The notes below the pieces were generated by a model that was given only the letters and a program-made list of their open reading frames with translations, was not told the origin of the DNA and ran no database searches. The position numbers were made by a program, and so were the translations under genes. From NCBI GenBank assembly GCA_046347625.1, contig JAXMFU010000002.1, positions 992,001 to 1,056,000 on the forward strand: a stretch of 64,000 nt of DNA. Direction: 5' to 3'. This document shows, in pieces, positions 1 to 7,964 of the stretch; the stretch's first letter is position 1, and every line of letters begins with the position of its first letter. This stretch comes from CAIMUS01 sp046347625 (GTDB lineage Bacteria; Pseudomonadota; Gammaproteobacteria; Competibacterales; Competibacteraceae).

Positions 1-1
1 T

Positions 2-1099
2 ATGCAGTTCAGCCTGTTACAGACCGATGGTTCCGCCCGCCGAGGGCGCCTGAGTTTCTCCCGTGGCACGGTGGAAACGCCGGCCTTTATGCCGGTCGGT
101 ACCTACGGCACGGTCAAGGCGATGACGCCGGAAGAACTGCGCGCCGGTGGTGCTCAGATCATCCTGGGCAACACCTTTCATCTGCTGCTGCGTCCCGGCG
201 TAGATATTATCGCCTGCCATGGCGATCTGCATGACTTTATGCATTGGGAAGGCCCGATCCTGACCGATTCCGGCGGTTTCCAGATATTCAGCCTGGCCAC
301 CATGCGTAAGTTGACTGAGGCGGGCGTATGGTTTCAGTCGCCGGTGGATGGTCACCGGGTGTTTCTGGGGCCGGAGGAAGCGATGGCGGTCCAACGTGCC
401 CTGGGTTCGGACATCGTGATGGTGCTGGATGACTGTACGCCCTATCCCGCCACCGAGCCCCGGGCGCGGCAATCGATGGAACTTTCCATGCGGTGGGCCG
501 AGCGTAGCAAACGCGCCCACGACAGCAATCCATCGGCCCTGTTCGGGATTGTCCAGGGTGGTGTCTATCCGACCTTGCGGCGGGAATCGGCCCTGGAATT
601 GCAGCGGCTCGGTTTCGACGGCTATGCCGTCGGCGGTCTGGCGGTCGGGGAAAGCCTGGAAGAGCGCCTCCAGATTCTGGATGTCACCGTGCCCCTGTTG
701 CCGGCGGACTCACCACGTTATCTGATGGGGGTGGGCAAGCCGGAAGACCTGGTGGAAGCGGTGCGCCGGGGTATCGATCTGTTCGATTGCGTGCTGCCCA
801 CCCGCAACGCCCGCAACGGCTATCTGTTCACGCAATGGGGCGATATCCGGATTCGCAACAGTGGCTACCAGGCCGATACCGGGCCGCTGGATCGGGACTG
901 CGGCTGTTACACCTGTCGGCACTACAGCCGGGCCTATCTGCGCCATCTGGATAAATGCAAAGAGATTCTGGGGTCCCGTCTGAACACGATTCATAACCTT
1001 TATTACTACCAGCAGTTGATGGCCGAGTTGCGCGCAGCCATCGCCGCCGGGCGGCTGACGGAGTTTACCGCGGAGTTCTATGACAAACGCGGGCGGTAA
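2..1099 (+). CDS. tgt: Queuine/preQ1 tRNA-guanine transglycosylase
   Basis: Exchanges guanine-34 for preQ1 in tRNAs with GUN anticodons, the first tRNA-bound step of queuosine synthesis, in the cytoplasm. The 365-residue TIM-barrel protein has full family length. DSGGFQ contains the general-base Asp89, and LFDCVLPTRNARNG carries the nucleophile Asp262. The zinc site Cys300, Cys302, Cys305 and His331 is intact, with the expected 25-residue spacer before His. The ATG is at the window edge, so its RBS cannot be seen. In most Gammaproteobacteria yajC-secD-secF follows; here a palindromic repeat and the 3' end of ntrC follow instead. Confidence 0.97.
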   Translation: MQFSLLQTDGSARRGRLSFSRGTVETPAFMPVGTYGTVKAMTPEELRAGGAQIILGNTFHLLLRPGVDIIACHGDLHDFMHWEGPILTDSGGFQIFSLATMRKLTEAGVWFQSPVDGHRVFLGPEEAMAVQRALGSDIVMVLDDCTPYPATEPRARQSMELSMRWAERSKRAHDSNPSALFGIVQGGVYPTLRRESALELQRLGFDGYAVGGLAVGESLEERLQILDVTVPLLPADSPRYLMGVGKPEDLVEAVRRGIDLFDCVLPTRNARNGYLFTQWGDIRIRNSGYQADTGPLDRDCGCYTCRHYSRAYLRHLDKCKEILGSRLNTIHNLYYYQQLMAELRAAIAAGRLTEFTAEFYDKRGR

Positions 1100-1130
1100 T
1101 ACCCATTCTGTTGGGGTTTTAACGTAAACG

Positions 1131-1197
1131 GTAGGGTGGGCATGGCCCACCTTCTGTAGCGAAATCCAAAGGATAAGGTGGGCCATGCCCACCCTAC
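1131..1197. repeat. REP-like palindrome, GTAGGGTGGGC family
   Basis: Two 23-base arms, GTAGGGTGGGCATGGCCCAC and its reverse complement, are separated by about 21 bases. Each arm is itself near-palindromic (GGTGGGC ATG GCCCACC). Relatives occur at 21749-21821, 38282-38354, around 39539/40750 and near 62850. It may act as a bidirectional transcription end for tgt and ntrC; that role is inferred. Confidence 0.75.
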
Positions 1198-1328
1198 CCG
1201 GAGTTTTTAAGTCCAAGACTCACTCAGATTTGGTATAACATTAAAATAGGCAAAGCGGAGCGTATCCATGCTACTGGTCTCTCCGATCACCGTCCTATCG
1301 CTGGGAAAGTCAATGTGACGGGGCTCAC

Positions 1329-1446
1329 CACCTATCAGTTTACAGGGCGCAATAGCGCAGCGTATTGCGCCGTTATGCCGCTGCCCTTCATCCGGCGCGA
1401 TACGCTCCGCTCCGCTCCACTATTGCGCCCTACGAACTGATAGGTG
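1329..1446. repeat. MITE-like palindromic element with CACCTATCAG ends
   Basis: Terminal inverted repeats CACCTATCAGTT and AACTGATAGGTG enclose a second inverted pair built on AGGGCGCAATAG and CTATTGCGCCCT. The 11-base string GTGACGGGGCT occurs at 1315-1325 and again at 1444-1454, which looks like a target-site duplication. A close relative lies at 14980-15132, and one without the outer ends at 7834-7938. Confidence 0.65.
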
Positions 1447-1485
1447 ACGGGGCTGTCGGCTTGCTTTTCGTAGAGGCGAACCGCC

Positions 1486-2886
1486 CTACTCCATCGCCAG
1501 TTCCTTGATCTTGCGGGTCAAAGTATTGCGCCCCCAACCCAGCAGTCTGGCGGCATCCTGCCGATGGCCGCGGGTTTTTTCCAGGGCGACGCTGATCAGA
1601 ATCCGCTCGAAGGCCGGCAGAGCCTTATCGAGAATTTGCCCTTCCCCCCGCGCCAGGGTCTGATTGGCCCACAGCCGTAAGGCATCTTCCCAGTCGCCGC
1701 GATTGGAGGGCACCACCGGCTGGTGACGTAAATCCGGCGGCAGATCATCCAGATGAATTTCCCGCCCCGATGCCATGACCGTCAGCCAGCGGCACAGATT
1801 TTCCAACTGCCGTACATTACCGGGCCAGTCCAGTTTGGCCAGGTAGTCCTCCACATCCGGGCGCAGCACCTTGGGCTCCACATCCAGCTCCTTGGCGGCC
1901 ATTTTCAGAAAGTGCAGCATCAGCAGTGGAATATCTTCGCGGCGCTGGCGCAACGGCGGCAGATGGATCCGAATCACGTTCAGGCGATGGAACAAGTCCT
2001 CGCGGAACAGGCCGTCCCGCACCCGCTGTTCCAGGTCCTGATGGGTGGCGGCAATGACCCGCACATTCACCCGTGTGGGCGTATGACCGCCGACCCGATA
2101 AAACTCTCCTTCGGCCAATACCCGTAGCAACCGGGTCTGCAATTCCTGCGGCATATCGCCGATCTCATCCAGAAACAGGGTCCCGCCATCGGCCTGCTCG
2201 AATCGGCCCTGGCGCGAGGATTGGGCTCCCGTAAAGGCGCCGCGTTCATGACCGAACAATTCCGACTCCAACAGGTCCTTGGGAATCGCCGCCATGTTCA
2301 GGGCGATAAAGGGCTTGTTCGAGCGGGGACTGTGGCGATGCAGGGCGCGGGCCACCAATTCCTTGCCGGTGCCCGATTCGCCGTTGATCAGCACGGTAAT
2401 ATTGGAGCGGGACAGACGGCCGATGGCGCGAAAGACTTCCTGCATGGCGGGCGCTTCGCCGATAATCTCCGGCGTTTGCGGAGTACCGGCTTCGCTCCGC
2501 TCACCCTGCCGCTGCCGATGCAAAGCGCAGGCGCGCCGCACCAGCGCCACCGCCTCGTCCACATCGAAGGGCTTGGGCAGATATTCGAAAGCACCGCCCT
2601 GATAGGCGGCGACCGCACTGTCCAGATCGGAATGCGCGGTCATGATAATGACCGGCAACTGCGGATAATGCTCGCGAATCCGGGCCAGCAACTCCAGACC
2701 GTTGATGCCCGGCATCCGGATATCGGCTATCAGGGTATCGGGCTCACCTTTTTTCAAGGCATCCAGTACACCGTTGCCGCTATCGAACGTGGTAACCACC
2801 ATATTGTCCTTTTGCAGCGCTTTCTCCAGTACCCAACGGATCGAGTGGTCGTCATCGATAACCCAAACATTTTCCTTTCTAGCCAC
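1486..2886 (-). CDS. ntrC: Nitrogen regulator NtrC, sigma-54 activator
   Basis: Response regulator that, when phosphorylated by NtrB, activates sigma-54 promoters of nitrogen genes such as glnA. The 466-residue protein has three domains. The receiver (about 1-120) has phospho-acceptor Asp55. The AAA+ domain (about 140-370) has Walker A GESGTGKE at 169-176, the sigma-54 contact loop GAFTGA at 216-221 and Walker B GTLFLDE. A Fis-type helix-turn-helix lies at the C-terminus (RQDAARLLGWGRNTLTRKIK). The start is GTG and overlaps the end of ntrB by 8 bases, implying coupled translation. Confidence 0.97.
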   Translation of the reverse strand: MARKENVWVIDDDHSIRWVLEKALQKDNMVVTTFDSGNGVLDALKKGEPDTLIADIRMPGINGLELLARIREHYPQLPVIIMTAHSDLDSAVAAYQGGAFEYLPKPFDVDEAVALVRRACALHRQRQGERSEAGTPQTPEIIGEAPAMQEVFRAIGRLSRSNITVLINGESGTGKELVARALHRHSPRSNKPFIALNMAAIPKDLLESELFGHERGAFTGAQSSRQGRFEQADGGTLFLDEIGDMPQELQTRLLRVLAEGEFYRVGGHTPTRVNVRVIAATHQDLEQRVRDGLFREDLFHRLNVIRIHLPPLRQRREDIPLLMLHFLKMAAKELDVEPKVLRPDVEDYLAKLDWPGNVRQLENLCRWLTVMASGREIHLDDLPPDLRHQPVVPSNRGDWEDALRLWANQTLARGEGQILDKALPAFERILISVALEKTRGHRQDAARLLGWGRNTLTRKIKELAME

Positions 2887-3961
2887 GGGTTGTCTCCAGA
2901 GGCAGCAATAAAGTAAAGACGGTTTCGCCGGGACGGCTCTTACATTCGATCAAGCCGCCGTGCTGGTTCACCAGATTCTGGGCAATGGACAGACCCAGAC
3001 CGGTCCCCTGAGGTCGGCCACTGATCATCGGATAGAAAATCTCTTGCAGACGCTCCTTGGGAATACCCGGACCGTTATCGATCACTTCCAGACAGGCGAC
3101 CAGCTTATACCGTTGATGGCCGATGGTATATTGCCGCCTGATGCGGGTACGCAGAGTGATAACCCCTTGATTTTCCAATGCCTGTACGGCATTGCGCACG
3201 ATGTTCAGCACCGCCTGGATCAGTTGATCGCTATCGCCCATCACCGGAGGAATGCTGGGATCGTAATCCCGTTCGATGCGCAAACCCGAACCGCACTCGG
3301 CCGCTACCAGGCTGCGTACCCGTTCCAGCACTTCATGAATATTGATCTGGCTATACAGCGGCGGATGGGTCGGGCCCAGCATCCGATCGACCAGATTGCG
3401 TAAACGATCGGCTTCACCAATGATGATCCGGGTATATTCCTTCAAGGAATCATCTTGGAACTCGCGCTCCAGTAACTGGGCGGCGCCTCGCAAGCCCCCC
3501 AGCGGATTTTTGATTTCGTGCGCCAGGTTGCGCACCAAGGCCCGCGCCGTATTCTGCTGCGCGAGCAGGCTTTCCTCGCGGTTAATCCGCAACTGCCGAT
3601 CGACCTGGCGCAATTCCACCAGCAGCTCCACGACCGTTTCCCGCTCCAGCAGGGCCGATACCGTGCAATCCACCGTAATCACATCGTCACCGGGGAGCAG
3701 GAGTTCCAATTCCCGCTCGGTATAGGGATGGCCGCTTGCCAGGCAGTGCCGCATGCCCTGGATAACCCTGTCGGTGCCCAAGGCCAGATCCTGAAAACCC
3801 ATGCCATAGGCCTGGCGAAAGCTTTGGGCGAACAGCATTTCCGCCGCCGGATTCATAAACACCAGGCGCAGATCGCGGTCCAGGACGACGATAGAGATGG
3901 TCATCGCCTCGAGCACACGGCGGGCATAGCCGTTTTTCAGGGCCTTCTGTGCGGGCAACAT
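2879..3961 (-). CDS. ntrB: Nitrogen sensor histidine kinase NtrB
   Basis: Cytoplasmic kinase/phosphatase that sets NtrC phosphorylation in response to PII. The 360-residue protein has a PAS domain (about 15-85). The dimerisation/phospho-acceptor helix contains NLAHEIKNPLGG, with His148. The HATPase domain shows an N box (NIVRNAVQAL), a G1 box (DNGPGIP) and a G2 box (GTGLGLS). There are no membrane segments, as expected for NtrB. It lies 338 bases downstream of glnA on the same strand, the E. coli glnALG order, and overlaps ntrC by 8 bases. Confidence 0.96.
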   Translation of the reverse strand: MLPAQKALKNGYARRVLEAMTISIVVLDRDLRLVFMNPAAEMLFAQSFRQAYGMGFQDLALGTDRVIQGMRHCLASGHPYTERELELLLPGDDVITVDCTVSALLERETVVELLVELRQVDRQLRINREESLLAQQNTARALVRNLAHEIKNPLGGLRGAAQLLEREFQDDSLKEYTRIIIGEADRLRNLVDRMLGPTHPPLYSQINIHEVLERVRSLVAAECGSGLRIERDYDPSIPPVMGDSDQLIQAVLNIVRNAVQALENQGVITLRTRIRRQYTIGHQRYKLVACLEVIDNGPGIPKERLQEIFYPMISGRPQGTGLGLSIAQNLVNQHGGLIECKSRPGETVFTLLLPLETTRG

Positions 3962-4105
3962 GTTCCTGTCATCACAGCATGATCATTTGGAGGCAAGACC
4001 GGCTGGTTATTCCTCATGACCGGACCACCTTGAGCCAATCAACCGACCGGCAATAACAGTTTAGACTCTTTTGCACAACATTGGTGCAGTACCTACCCTG
4101 TCGTT

Positions 4106-4209
4106 GTAGGATGGGTAGAGCAGAGCGTCGCGCCGCGAAACCCATCGTTTCCGCTAGCGTTGGCGATGATGGGTTTCGCTCCGCTAGCGCTGCGCTCTAC
4201 CCATCCTAC
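4106..4209. repeat. REP-like palindrome, GTAGGATGGGTAGAGC family
   Basis: Outer arms GTAGGATGGGTAGAGC and GCTCTACCCATCCTAC flank a second inverted pair around GCGAAACCCATC and GATGGGTTTCGC. A second full copy lies at 21833-21935, and a degraded piece near 43725-43755. Confidence 0.7.
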
Positions 4210-4243
4210 TATTAAGTGCGTCCATCGCCGTCGGTGGCACCAC

Positions 4244-4270
4244 AAAAAACGCCCCCATCGAGGGGGCGTT
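4244..4270 (-). terminator. Rho-independent terminator of glnA
   Basis: Read on the minus strand, a perfect 9 bp stem (AACGCCCCC and GGGGGCGTT, loop TCGAT) is followed by a run of T. It begins about 30 bases after the glnA stop codon. Confidence 0.85.
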
Positions 4271-4299
4271 GATCGGACCCAAGATGGCGACACAGCCCC

Positions 4300-5709
4300 T
4301 TACAGGCTGTAGTACAGATCGAATTCGACTGGATGGGTGGTCATGCGCACGCGCGTGACCTCGGCCATTTTCAGATCGATATAGGCATCGATCAGATCGT
4401 CGGTAAACACCCCACCGGCCTTGAGGAACTCACGATCGGCATCCAGGGCCGCCAGAGCCTCATCGAAGGAGAAGCAGACCTTGGGAATTTCTTTCTCCTC
4501 TTCGGGGGGCAAATCGTAGAGATCCTTGTCGATCGGCTCACCCGGATGGAGCTTGTTCATAATGCCGTCCAGGCCGGCCATCAGCATGGCGGAGAAAGCC
4601 AGATAGGGATTCGCCGTGGAATCGGGGAAGCGGATTTCCAGCCGGCGGGCCTTGGGGCTGCTCACATGGGGGATACGGATGGAAGCGGAGCGGTTACGGG
4701 CCGAATAGGCCAGCATCACCGGTGCCTCGAAGCCGGGCACCAGGCGCTTGTAGCTGTTGGTGGAGGAATTGGTGAAGGCGTTCAGGGCGCGGGCATGTTT
4801 GATAATGCCGCCGATATAGTACAGGGCCGTGTCGGACAGCCCGGCGTAGCGGTCGCCGGCAAACAGATTGACGCCATCCTTGGAAATGGATTGGTGCACA
4901 TGCATGCCGTTGCCGTTATCGCCCACCAGCGGCTTGGGCATGAAAGTCACCGTCTTGCCGTAACTCTGGGCGACGTTTTGCAGCACATATTTAAGGACCT
5001 GGACCTCGTCGGCCTTGCGCACCAGGGTATTGAACTTCACCCCGATTTCGGCCTGGCCGGCGGTGGCGACTTCGTGGTGATGCACTTCCGGCACCAGTCC
5101 CATGCTTTCCAGGGTCAAGCACATGGTGCTGCGGATATCCTGTTGTGAATCCACCGGTGGTACCGGGAAGTAGCCGCCTTTGACGCCGGGGCGATGGCCG
5201 AAGTTGCCGCCCTCGTAGACCCGCTCGGTATTCCAACTGGCCTCGCTGGAATCGATCTTGTAAAAGCAACCGGAGATATCGGCACCCCAACGGACATCGT
5301 CGAAGATGAAAAACTCATTCTCCGGGCCGAAAAAGGCGGTATCACCGATACCGGTGGATTTCAAATAGGCTTCGGCGCGCCGGGCCACCGACCGGGGATC
5401 GCGCTCGTAGCCCTGCATGGTGGAGGGTTCGATCACGTCGCAGGTCAGGATCAGGGTAGTCTCTTCATAGAAAGGATCGATGGCGGCGGTGGCCGGGTCC
5501 GGCATCAGGATCATGTCGGATTCCTGAATGCCTTTCCAGCCGGCAATGGAAGACCCATCGAACATCTTGCCTTCTTCGAAGATATCCTCGCCGAAAGCGC
5601 TGATCGGCACGGTGACATGCTGTTCCTTGCCACGGGTATCGGTGAAACGGTAATCGACGAATTTAACTTCTTTTTCTTCTATCAACTGCATTACTTCAGC
5701 GGGGGTCAT
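4300..5709 (-). CDS. glnA: Glutamine synthetase type I
   Basis: Makes glutamine from glutamate, ammonia and ATP; the central ammonia-assimilation enzyme, a cytoplasmic dodecamer. The 469-residue length and motifs are those of GSI-beta. MFDGSSIAGWKGI at the N-terminus is followed by GPENEFFIFD, the Mg/ATP segment KPLVGDNGNGMHVHQS, the glutamate segment NRSASIRIP and NLYDLPPEE-like KDLYDLPPEE, with Tyr398 at the position adenylylated by GlnE. It sits at the head of the glnA-ntrB-ntrC cluster with its own terminator. A sigma-54 type promoter precedes it, so NtrC control is likely. Confidence 0.98.
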   Translation of the reverse strand: MTPAEVMQLIEEKEVKFVDYRFTDTRGKEQHVTVPISAFGEDIFEEGKMFDGSSIAGWKGIQESDMILMPDPATAAIDPFYEETTLILTCDVIEPSTMQGYERDPRSVARRAEAYLKSTGIGDTAFFGPENEFFIFDDVRWGADISGCFYKIDSSEASWNTERVYEGGNFGHRPGVKGGYFPVPPVDSQQDIRSTMCLTLESMGLVPEVHHHEVATAGQAEIGVKFNTLVRKADEVQVLKYVLQNVAQSYGKTVTFMPKPLVGDNGNGMHVHQSISKDGVNLFAGDRYAGLSDTALYYIGGIIKHARALNAFTNSSTNSYKRLVPGFEAPVMLAYSARNRSASIRIPHVSSPKARRLEIRFPDSTANPYLAFSAMLMAGLDGIMNKLHPGEPIDKDLYDLPPEEEKEIPKVCFSFDEALAALDADREFLKAGGVFTDDLIDAYIDLKMAEVTRVRMTTHPVEFDLYYSL

Positions 5710-5747
5710 GTTGGACGGTTCCTCCGAACGGGCTTAAGGGAAGTGGA

Positions 5748-5768
5748 TTCGATACCACCGGTATCGAA
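5748..5768 (-). promoter_or_regulatory. Perfect hairpin in the glnA leader
   Basis: TTCGATACC and GGTATCGAA form 9 bp arms around a 3-base loop. If transcription starts about 12 bases after the -12 element, the hairpin lies within the first ~30 nucleotides of the glnA mRNA. It could affect mRNA stability or bind a regulator; neither is shown. Confidence 0.55.
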
Positions 5769-5786
5769 CAATACCGAGGCAGGATC

Positions 5787-5802
5787 AGCACAAACCATGC
5801 CA
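5787..5802 (-). promoter_or_regulatory. Sigma-54 (-24/-12) promoter of glnA
   Basis: On the minus strand the sequence TGGCATGGTTTGTGCT matches the RpoN consensus TGGCACG-N4-TTGCW, with GG and GC exactly 12 positions apart. It lies 77 bases upstream of the glnA start codon. NtrC encoded downstream would be the expected activator. Confidence 0.8.
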
Positions 5803-6007
5803 TTATCCAGGCAGACTAAAAGCAGGATTCATGGAGGCCTGGTTGAACCAAAATTGTGCGCCTACGATACTCCTGGTTTATTTTTGGTGCAACCCGCCGG
5901 TGCAGCGTGGTGTCCACGCCTGATCTGGAAAGGCGGTAAAGTTGCTGGCCGGCATTATCTACCATTCTGGTGCGCCGGGTTCCCCAATTTGGTGCTGTAC
6001 CTTTCCC

Positions 6008-6114
6008 GTAGGTTGGGTTAGGCCGCCCACCGCCAAGCCTGGAGAAGCGGGAACCGTGGGGCGCGCCGTAACCCAACAGCAAGGTCCGTTGGGCACGTCC
6101 TGTGCCCAACCTAC
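6008..6114. repeat. REP-like palindrome, GTAGGTTGGG family
   Basis: Outer arms GTAGGTTGGGTTA-like and CCCAACCTAC enclose inner hairpins including GTTGGGCACGTCCTGTGCCCAAC. A short solo hairpin of the same family lies at 6182-6208, and a partial one near 33527-33552. Confidence 0.6.
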
Positions 6115-6181
6115 AAAGAACTGAGCCAATCGTAGGCCGGAATAAGCGGAGCTTGCGAAGCGTTTCCGGCGTTCCTGGGCT

Positions 6182-6208
6182 GTTGGGCACGTCCTGTGCC
6201 CAACCTAC
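6182..6208. repeat. Solo hairpin GTTGGGCAC-GTCCT-GTGCCCAAC
   Basis: A perfect 9 bp stem followed by CTAC. The same hairpin forms the right arm of the 6008-6114 element 70 bases away, so this looks like a truncated copy. Confidence 0.6.
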
Positions 6209-6320
6209 AAAACGCAAACCGTGGAGCGCACCGCAACCCAACGACACCACCATAACCTCTATTGTCTATACTTACGTATCGAATCTATTTAAAACTCATT
6301 CAATCCGAGAGGACCTAGCG

Positions 6321-6524
6321 ATGAACTTCGAATTTCATGTGCAGAACGTCAAGTGCAACGGTTGCGCCGGCACGATTCAGACCGGTCTTGGCAAGGATCC
6401 GCGGGTACAGGACGTCAAGGTGGATGTACCTACCGGTACGGTCATCGTGACCAGCGAGGCCGATATCCGTCCCGAATTGAGCGCCACCCTGAAGCAACTG
6501 GGTTACCCCGAAAAAGCGGCCTGA
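6321..6524 (+). CDS. Heavy-metal-associated (HMA) domain protein
   Basis: A 67-residue stand-alone HMA fold, the size of CopZ-type metallochaperones. The metal-binding pair is Cys12 and Cys15 in KCNGCAGTI; the usual Met two residues before the first Cys is Val here. The start is set by a good RBS (AGAGGA at 6308-6313, 7 bases before ATG); a longer reading frame upstream runs through palindromic repeats and is unlikely. No P-type ATPase is nearby, so the metal and partner are unknown. It is followed 13 bases later by the carbonic anhydrase homologue. Confidence 0.85.
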   Translation: MNFEFHVQNVKCNGCAGTIQTGLGKDPRVQDVKVDVPTGTVIVTSEADIRPELSATLKQLGYPEKAA

Positions 6525-6537
6525 AGCGACGATCACC

Positions 6538-7068
6538 ATGGCGATACGCAGCTTTGAAGGCATCACCCCCCGGATCGCCGCCTCCGCCTATATCGACGCA
6601 GCGGCGGTGGTGATCGGCGATGTCGAAATCGGCGAGGACAGTTCGATCTGGCCGATGTGCGTGGTGCGCGGCGATGTCCAGCGCATCCGCATCGGCGCCC
6701 GTACCAGCATTCAGGACGGCACGGTGATTCATGTCACTCACGACAGCCGCTTTTGTCCGGGCGGCCAGCCGACCTCGATCGGTGACGATAATACCGTCGG
6801 GCATAAAGTCATCCTGCATGCCTGCACGGTGGAGGATTGCTGTCTGATTGGCATGAACGCAGTGATCATGGACGCAGCGATCATACAATCGCGGGTGATC
6901 GTCGGCGCCGGCAGCGTGGTGCCGCCCGGCAAGATACTGGAAAGCGGTTATCTCTATGTCGGCAGTCCGGTTAAGCAAATGCGTCCCCTGACCGAAAAGG
7001 AATTGGAATTTCTGCCCTATTCCGCCCAGAATTATGTACGCTTGAAAGAGCGGCATCTTAAAGGTTAA
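6538..7068 (+). CDS. Gamma-carbonic anhydrase family protein (YrdA/CaiE type)
   Basis: A 176-residue left-handed beta-helix protein built from hexapeptide repeats (for example ISAYIDAAAVVIGDVEIGEDSSIWPMC in several turns). Histidines at the metal positions are present (GTVIHVTHD and GHKVILHACTV). Family members bind zinc or iron as trimers; many stand-alone bacterial ones show no measured carbonic anhydrase activity, so the reaction is uncertain. The gene follows the HMA protein closely and may be co-transcribed. Its last codons and stop lie inside a heptanucleotide repeat array. Confidence 0.9.
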   Translation: MAIRSFEGITPRIAASAYIDAAAVVIGDVEIGEDSSIWPMCVVRGDVQRIRIGARTSIQDGTVIHVTHDSRFCPGGQPTSIGDDNTVGHKVILHACTVEDCCLIGMNAVIMDAAIIQSRVIVGAGSVVPPGKILESGYLYVGSPVKQMRPLTEKELEFLPYSAQNYVRLKERHLKG

Positions 7069-7105
7069 AGGCTAAAGGCTAAAGGTTAAAGGCTAAAGGC
7101 TAAAG
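7059..7105. repeat. Heptanucleotide tandem repeat TAAAGGC/TAAAGGT
   Basis: Almost seven head-to-tail copies of TAAAGGY. The array supplies the last codons and stop of the carbonic anhydrase gene and ends 9 bases before the next start codon. Related 7-base arrays lie at 27866-28060 and 44671-44950. Confidence 0.9.
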
Positions 7106-7114
7106 AGAAAAAAG

Positions 7115-7828
7115 ATGGCTAAGATTTATATTTCCGCTACCTATGCGGATTTAAAAGACTATCGTGCCGCGGTTTACGCCATTCTGCGCAAGTTGGGACA
7201 CGATGTTATCTCAATGGAGGATTATGTTGCCACGGATGCGTATCCGCTGTACAAATGCCTGGCCGATGTGGCCGCCTGTGATCTCTATATCGGTCTGGTA
7301 GGCTGGCGGTACGGCTATATTCCCGATAAAGATAACCCGGAGAATAAATCGATTACCGAATTGGAATATCGCCAAGCCGGCGCCGCCAAGCTACCGCGGC
7401 TGATGTTTCTGGTCGACAAAAGCGCTCCCTGGCCGGATGCATTCAAAGACGAAGTCACCGGCGAAGGCGAGGGCGGCAAACGTATTGCCGCGCTGCGGGC
7501 GGAAATCGAGCGGGAAAAACTTGTTAGTCATTTCACTACACCCGAGCAACTGGCCGGTCTGGTCAGCGTAGCGGTGCAAAAAACCCCACTCAATATCGCC
7601 AATCCGTTCAGCGGTAAGGCGAAAGTCGAATTCTGCGATAATCTGGGCCCTAACTGGAAAAAACTGGCCAATTATTTCAAGATTCCACCCAGCGATCAGC
7701 GGCGTTTCGAGCAGGGTGACGAAGGCCATGACATTTGGGAATGGTTGGAAATTCGCCGAAAGCTAAGAGAATTGCCCGAAGCCTGTAAAGTGATCGACCG
7801 GGAGGATTTAGCGGAGTTATTACGATAA
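7115..7828 (+). CDS. DUF4062 protein with C-terminal death-like adaptor domain
   Basis: 237 residues. The N-terminal part (about 1-155) is a DUF4062 domain (KIYISATYADLKDYR, then VGWRYGYIP and SITELEYRQA). DUF4062 is usually found at the N-terminus of NACHT and other STAND proteins and is thought to act as an effector or signalling domain. The C-terminal ~65 residues (FCDNLGPNWKKLANYFKIPP, then RFEQGDEG, then IWEWLE) match the N-terminus of both NACHT proteins downstream and resemble bacterial death-like/effector-associated adaptor domains. The likely inference is homotypic pairing with those proteins. The next gene starts 136 bases on, past a palindrome. Confidence 0.85.
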   Translation: MAKIYISATYADLKDYRAAVYAILRKLGHDVISMEDYVATDAYPLYKCLADVAACDLYIGLVGWRYGYIPDKDNPENKSITELEYRQAGAAKLPRLMFLVDKSAPWPDAFKDEVTGEGEGGKRIAALRAEIEREKLVSHFTTPEQLAGLVSVAVQKTPLNIANPFSGKAKVEFCDNLGPNWKKLANYFKIPPSDQRRFEQGDEGHDIWEWLEIRRKLRELPEACKVIDREDLAELLR

Positions 7829-7833
7829 AAGTT

Positions 7834-7938
7834 ACGTAGGGCGCAATAGCGGAGCGCAGCGCAGCGTATTGCGCCGCTATGGAAGCACCCGCATCCGGCG
7901 CATTACGCTCCACTGCGCTCCGCTCATGCGCCCTACGT
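7834..7938. repeat. REP-like palindrome, ACGTAGGGCGCAATAG family
   Basis: Inverted arms ACGTAGGGCGCAATAGCGG and CCGCTCATGCGCCCTACGT enclose an inner pair. It shares its core with the elements at 1329-1446 and 14980-15132 but lacks their CACCTATCAG ends. It separates the DUF4062 gene from the first NACHT gene. Confidence 0.65.
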
Positions 7939-7964
7939 TGGCATACGAGGAAATAAACAATACC

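Larger units (their letters stand above)
1100..1485. other. Intergenic region between tgt and ntrC, two palindromic repeats
   Basis: No gene is visible. Two separate palindromic elements fill it: a GTAGGGTGGGC-type repeat (1131-1197) and a larger CACCTATCAG-ended element (1329-1446). tgt and ntrC are convergent here, so the region is a shared 3' end. Confidence 0.7.
3962..4299. other. glnA-ntrB spacer with terminator and palindrome
   Basis: No gene is visible. It holds the glnA terminator (4244-4270) and a 104 bp palindromic repeat (4106-4209). Expression of ntrBC from the glnA promoter would have to pass both, as in enteric glnALG where read-through and a separate weak promoter feed ntrBC. 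No obvious separate ntrB promoter was identified by eye. Confidence 0.6.
5710..6320. other. Divergent regulatory region between glnA and the HMA protein gene
   Basis: No gene is visible in these 611 bases. It contains the glnA sigma-54 promoter, a leader hairpin and two repeats of a GTTGGGC/GCCCAAC family (6008-6114 and 6182-6208). Several GGTGC half-sites lie upstream of the promoter. The best NtrC-like match, TTCCCCAATTTGGTGCT at 5980-5996, is weak and its role is inferred. Confidence 0.6.
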
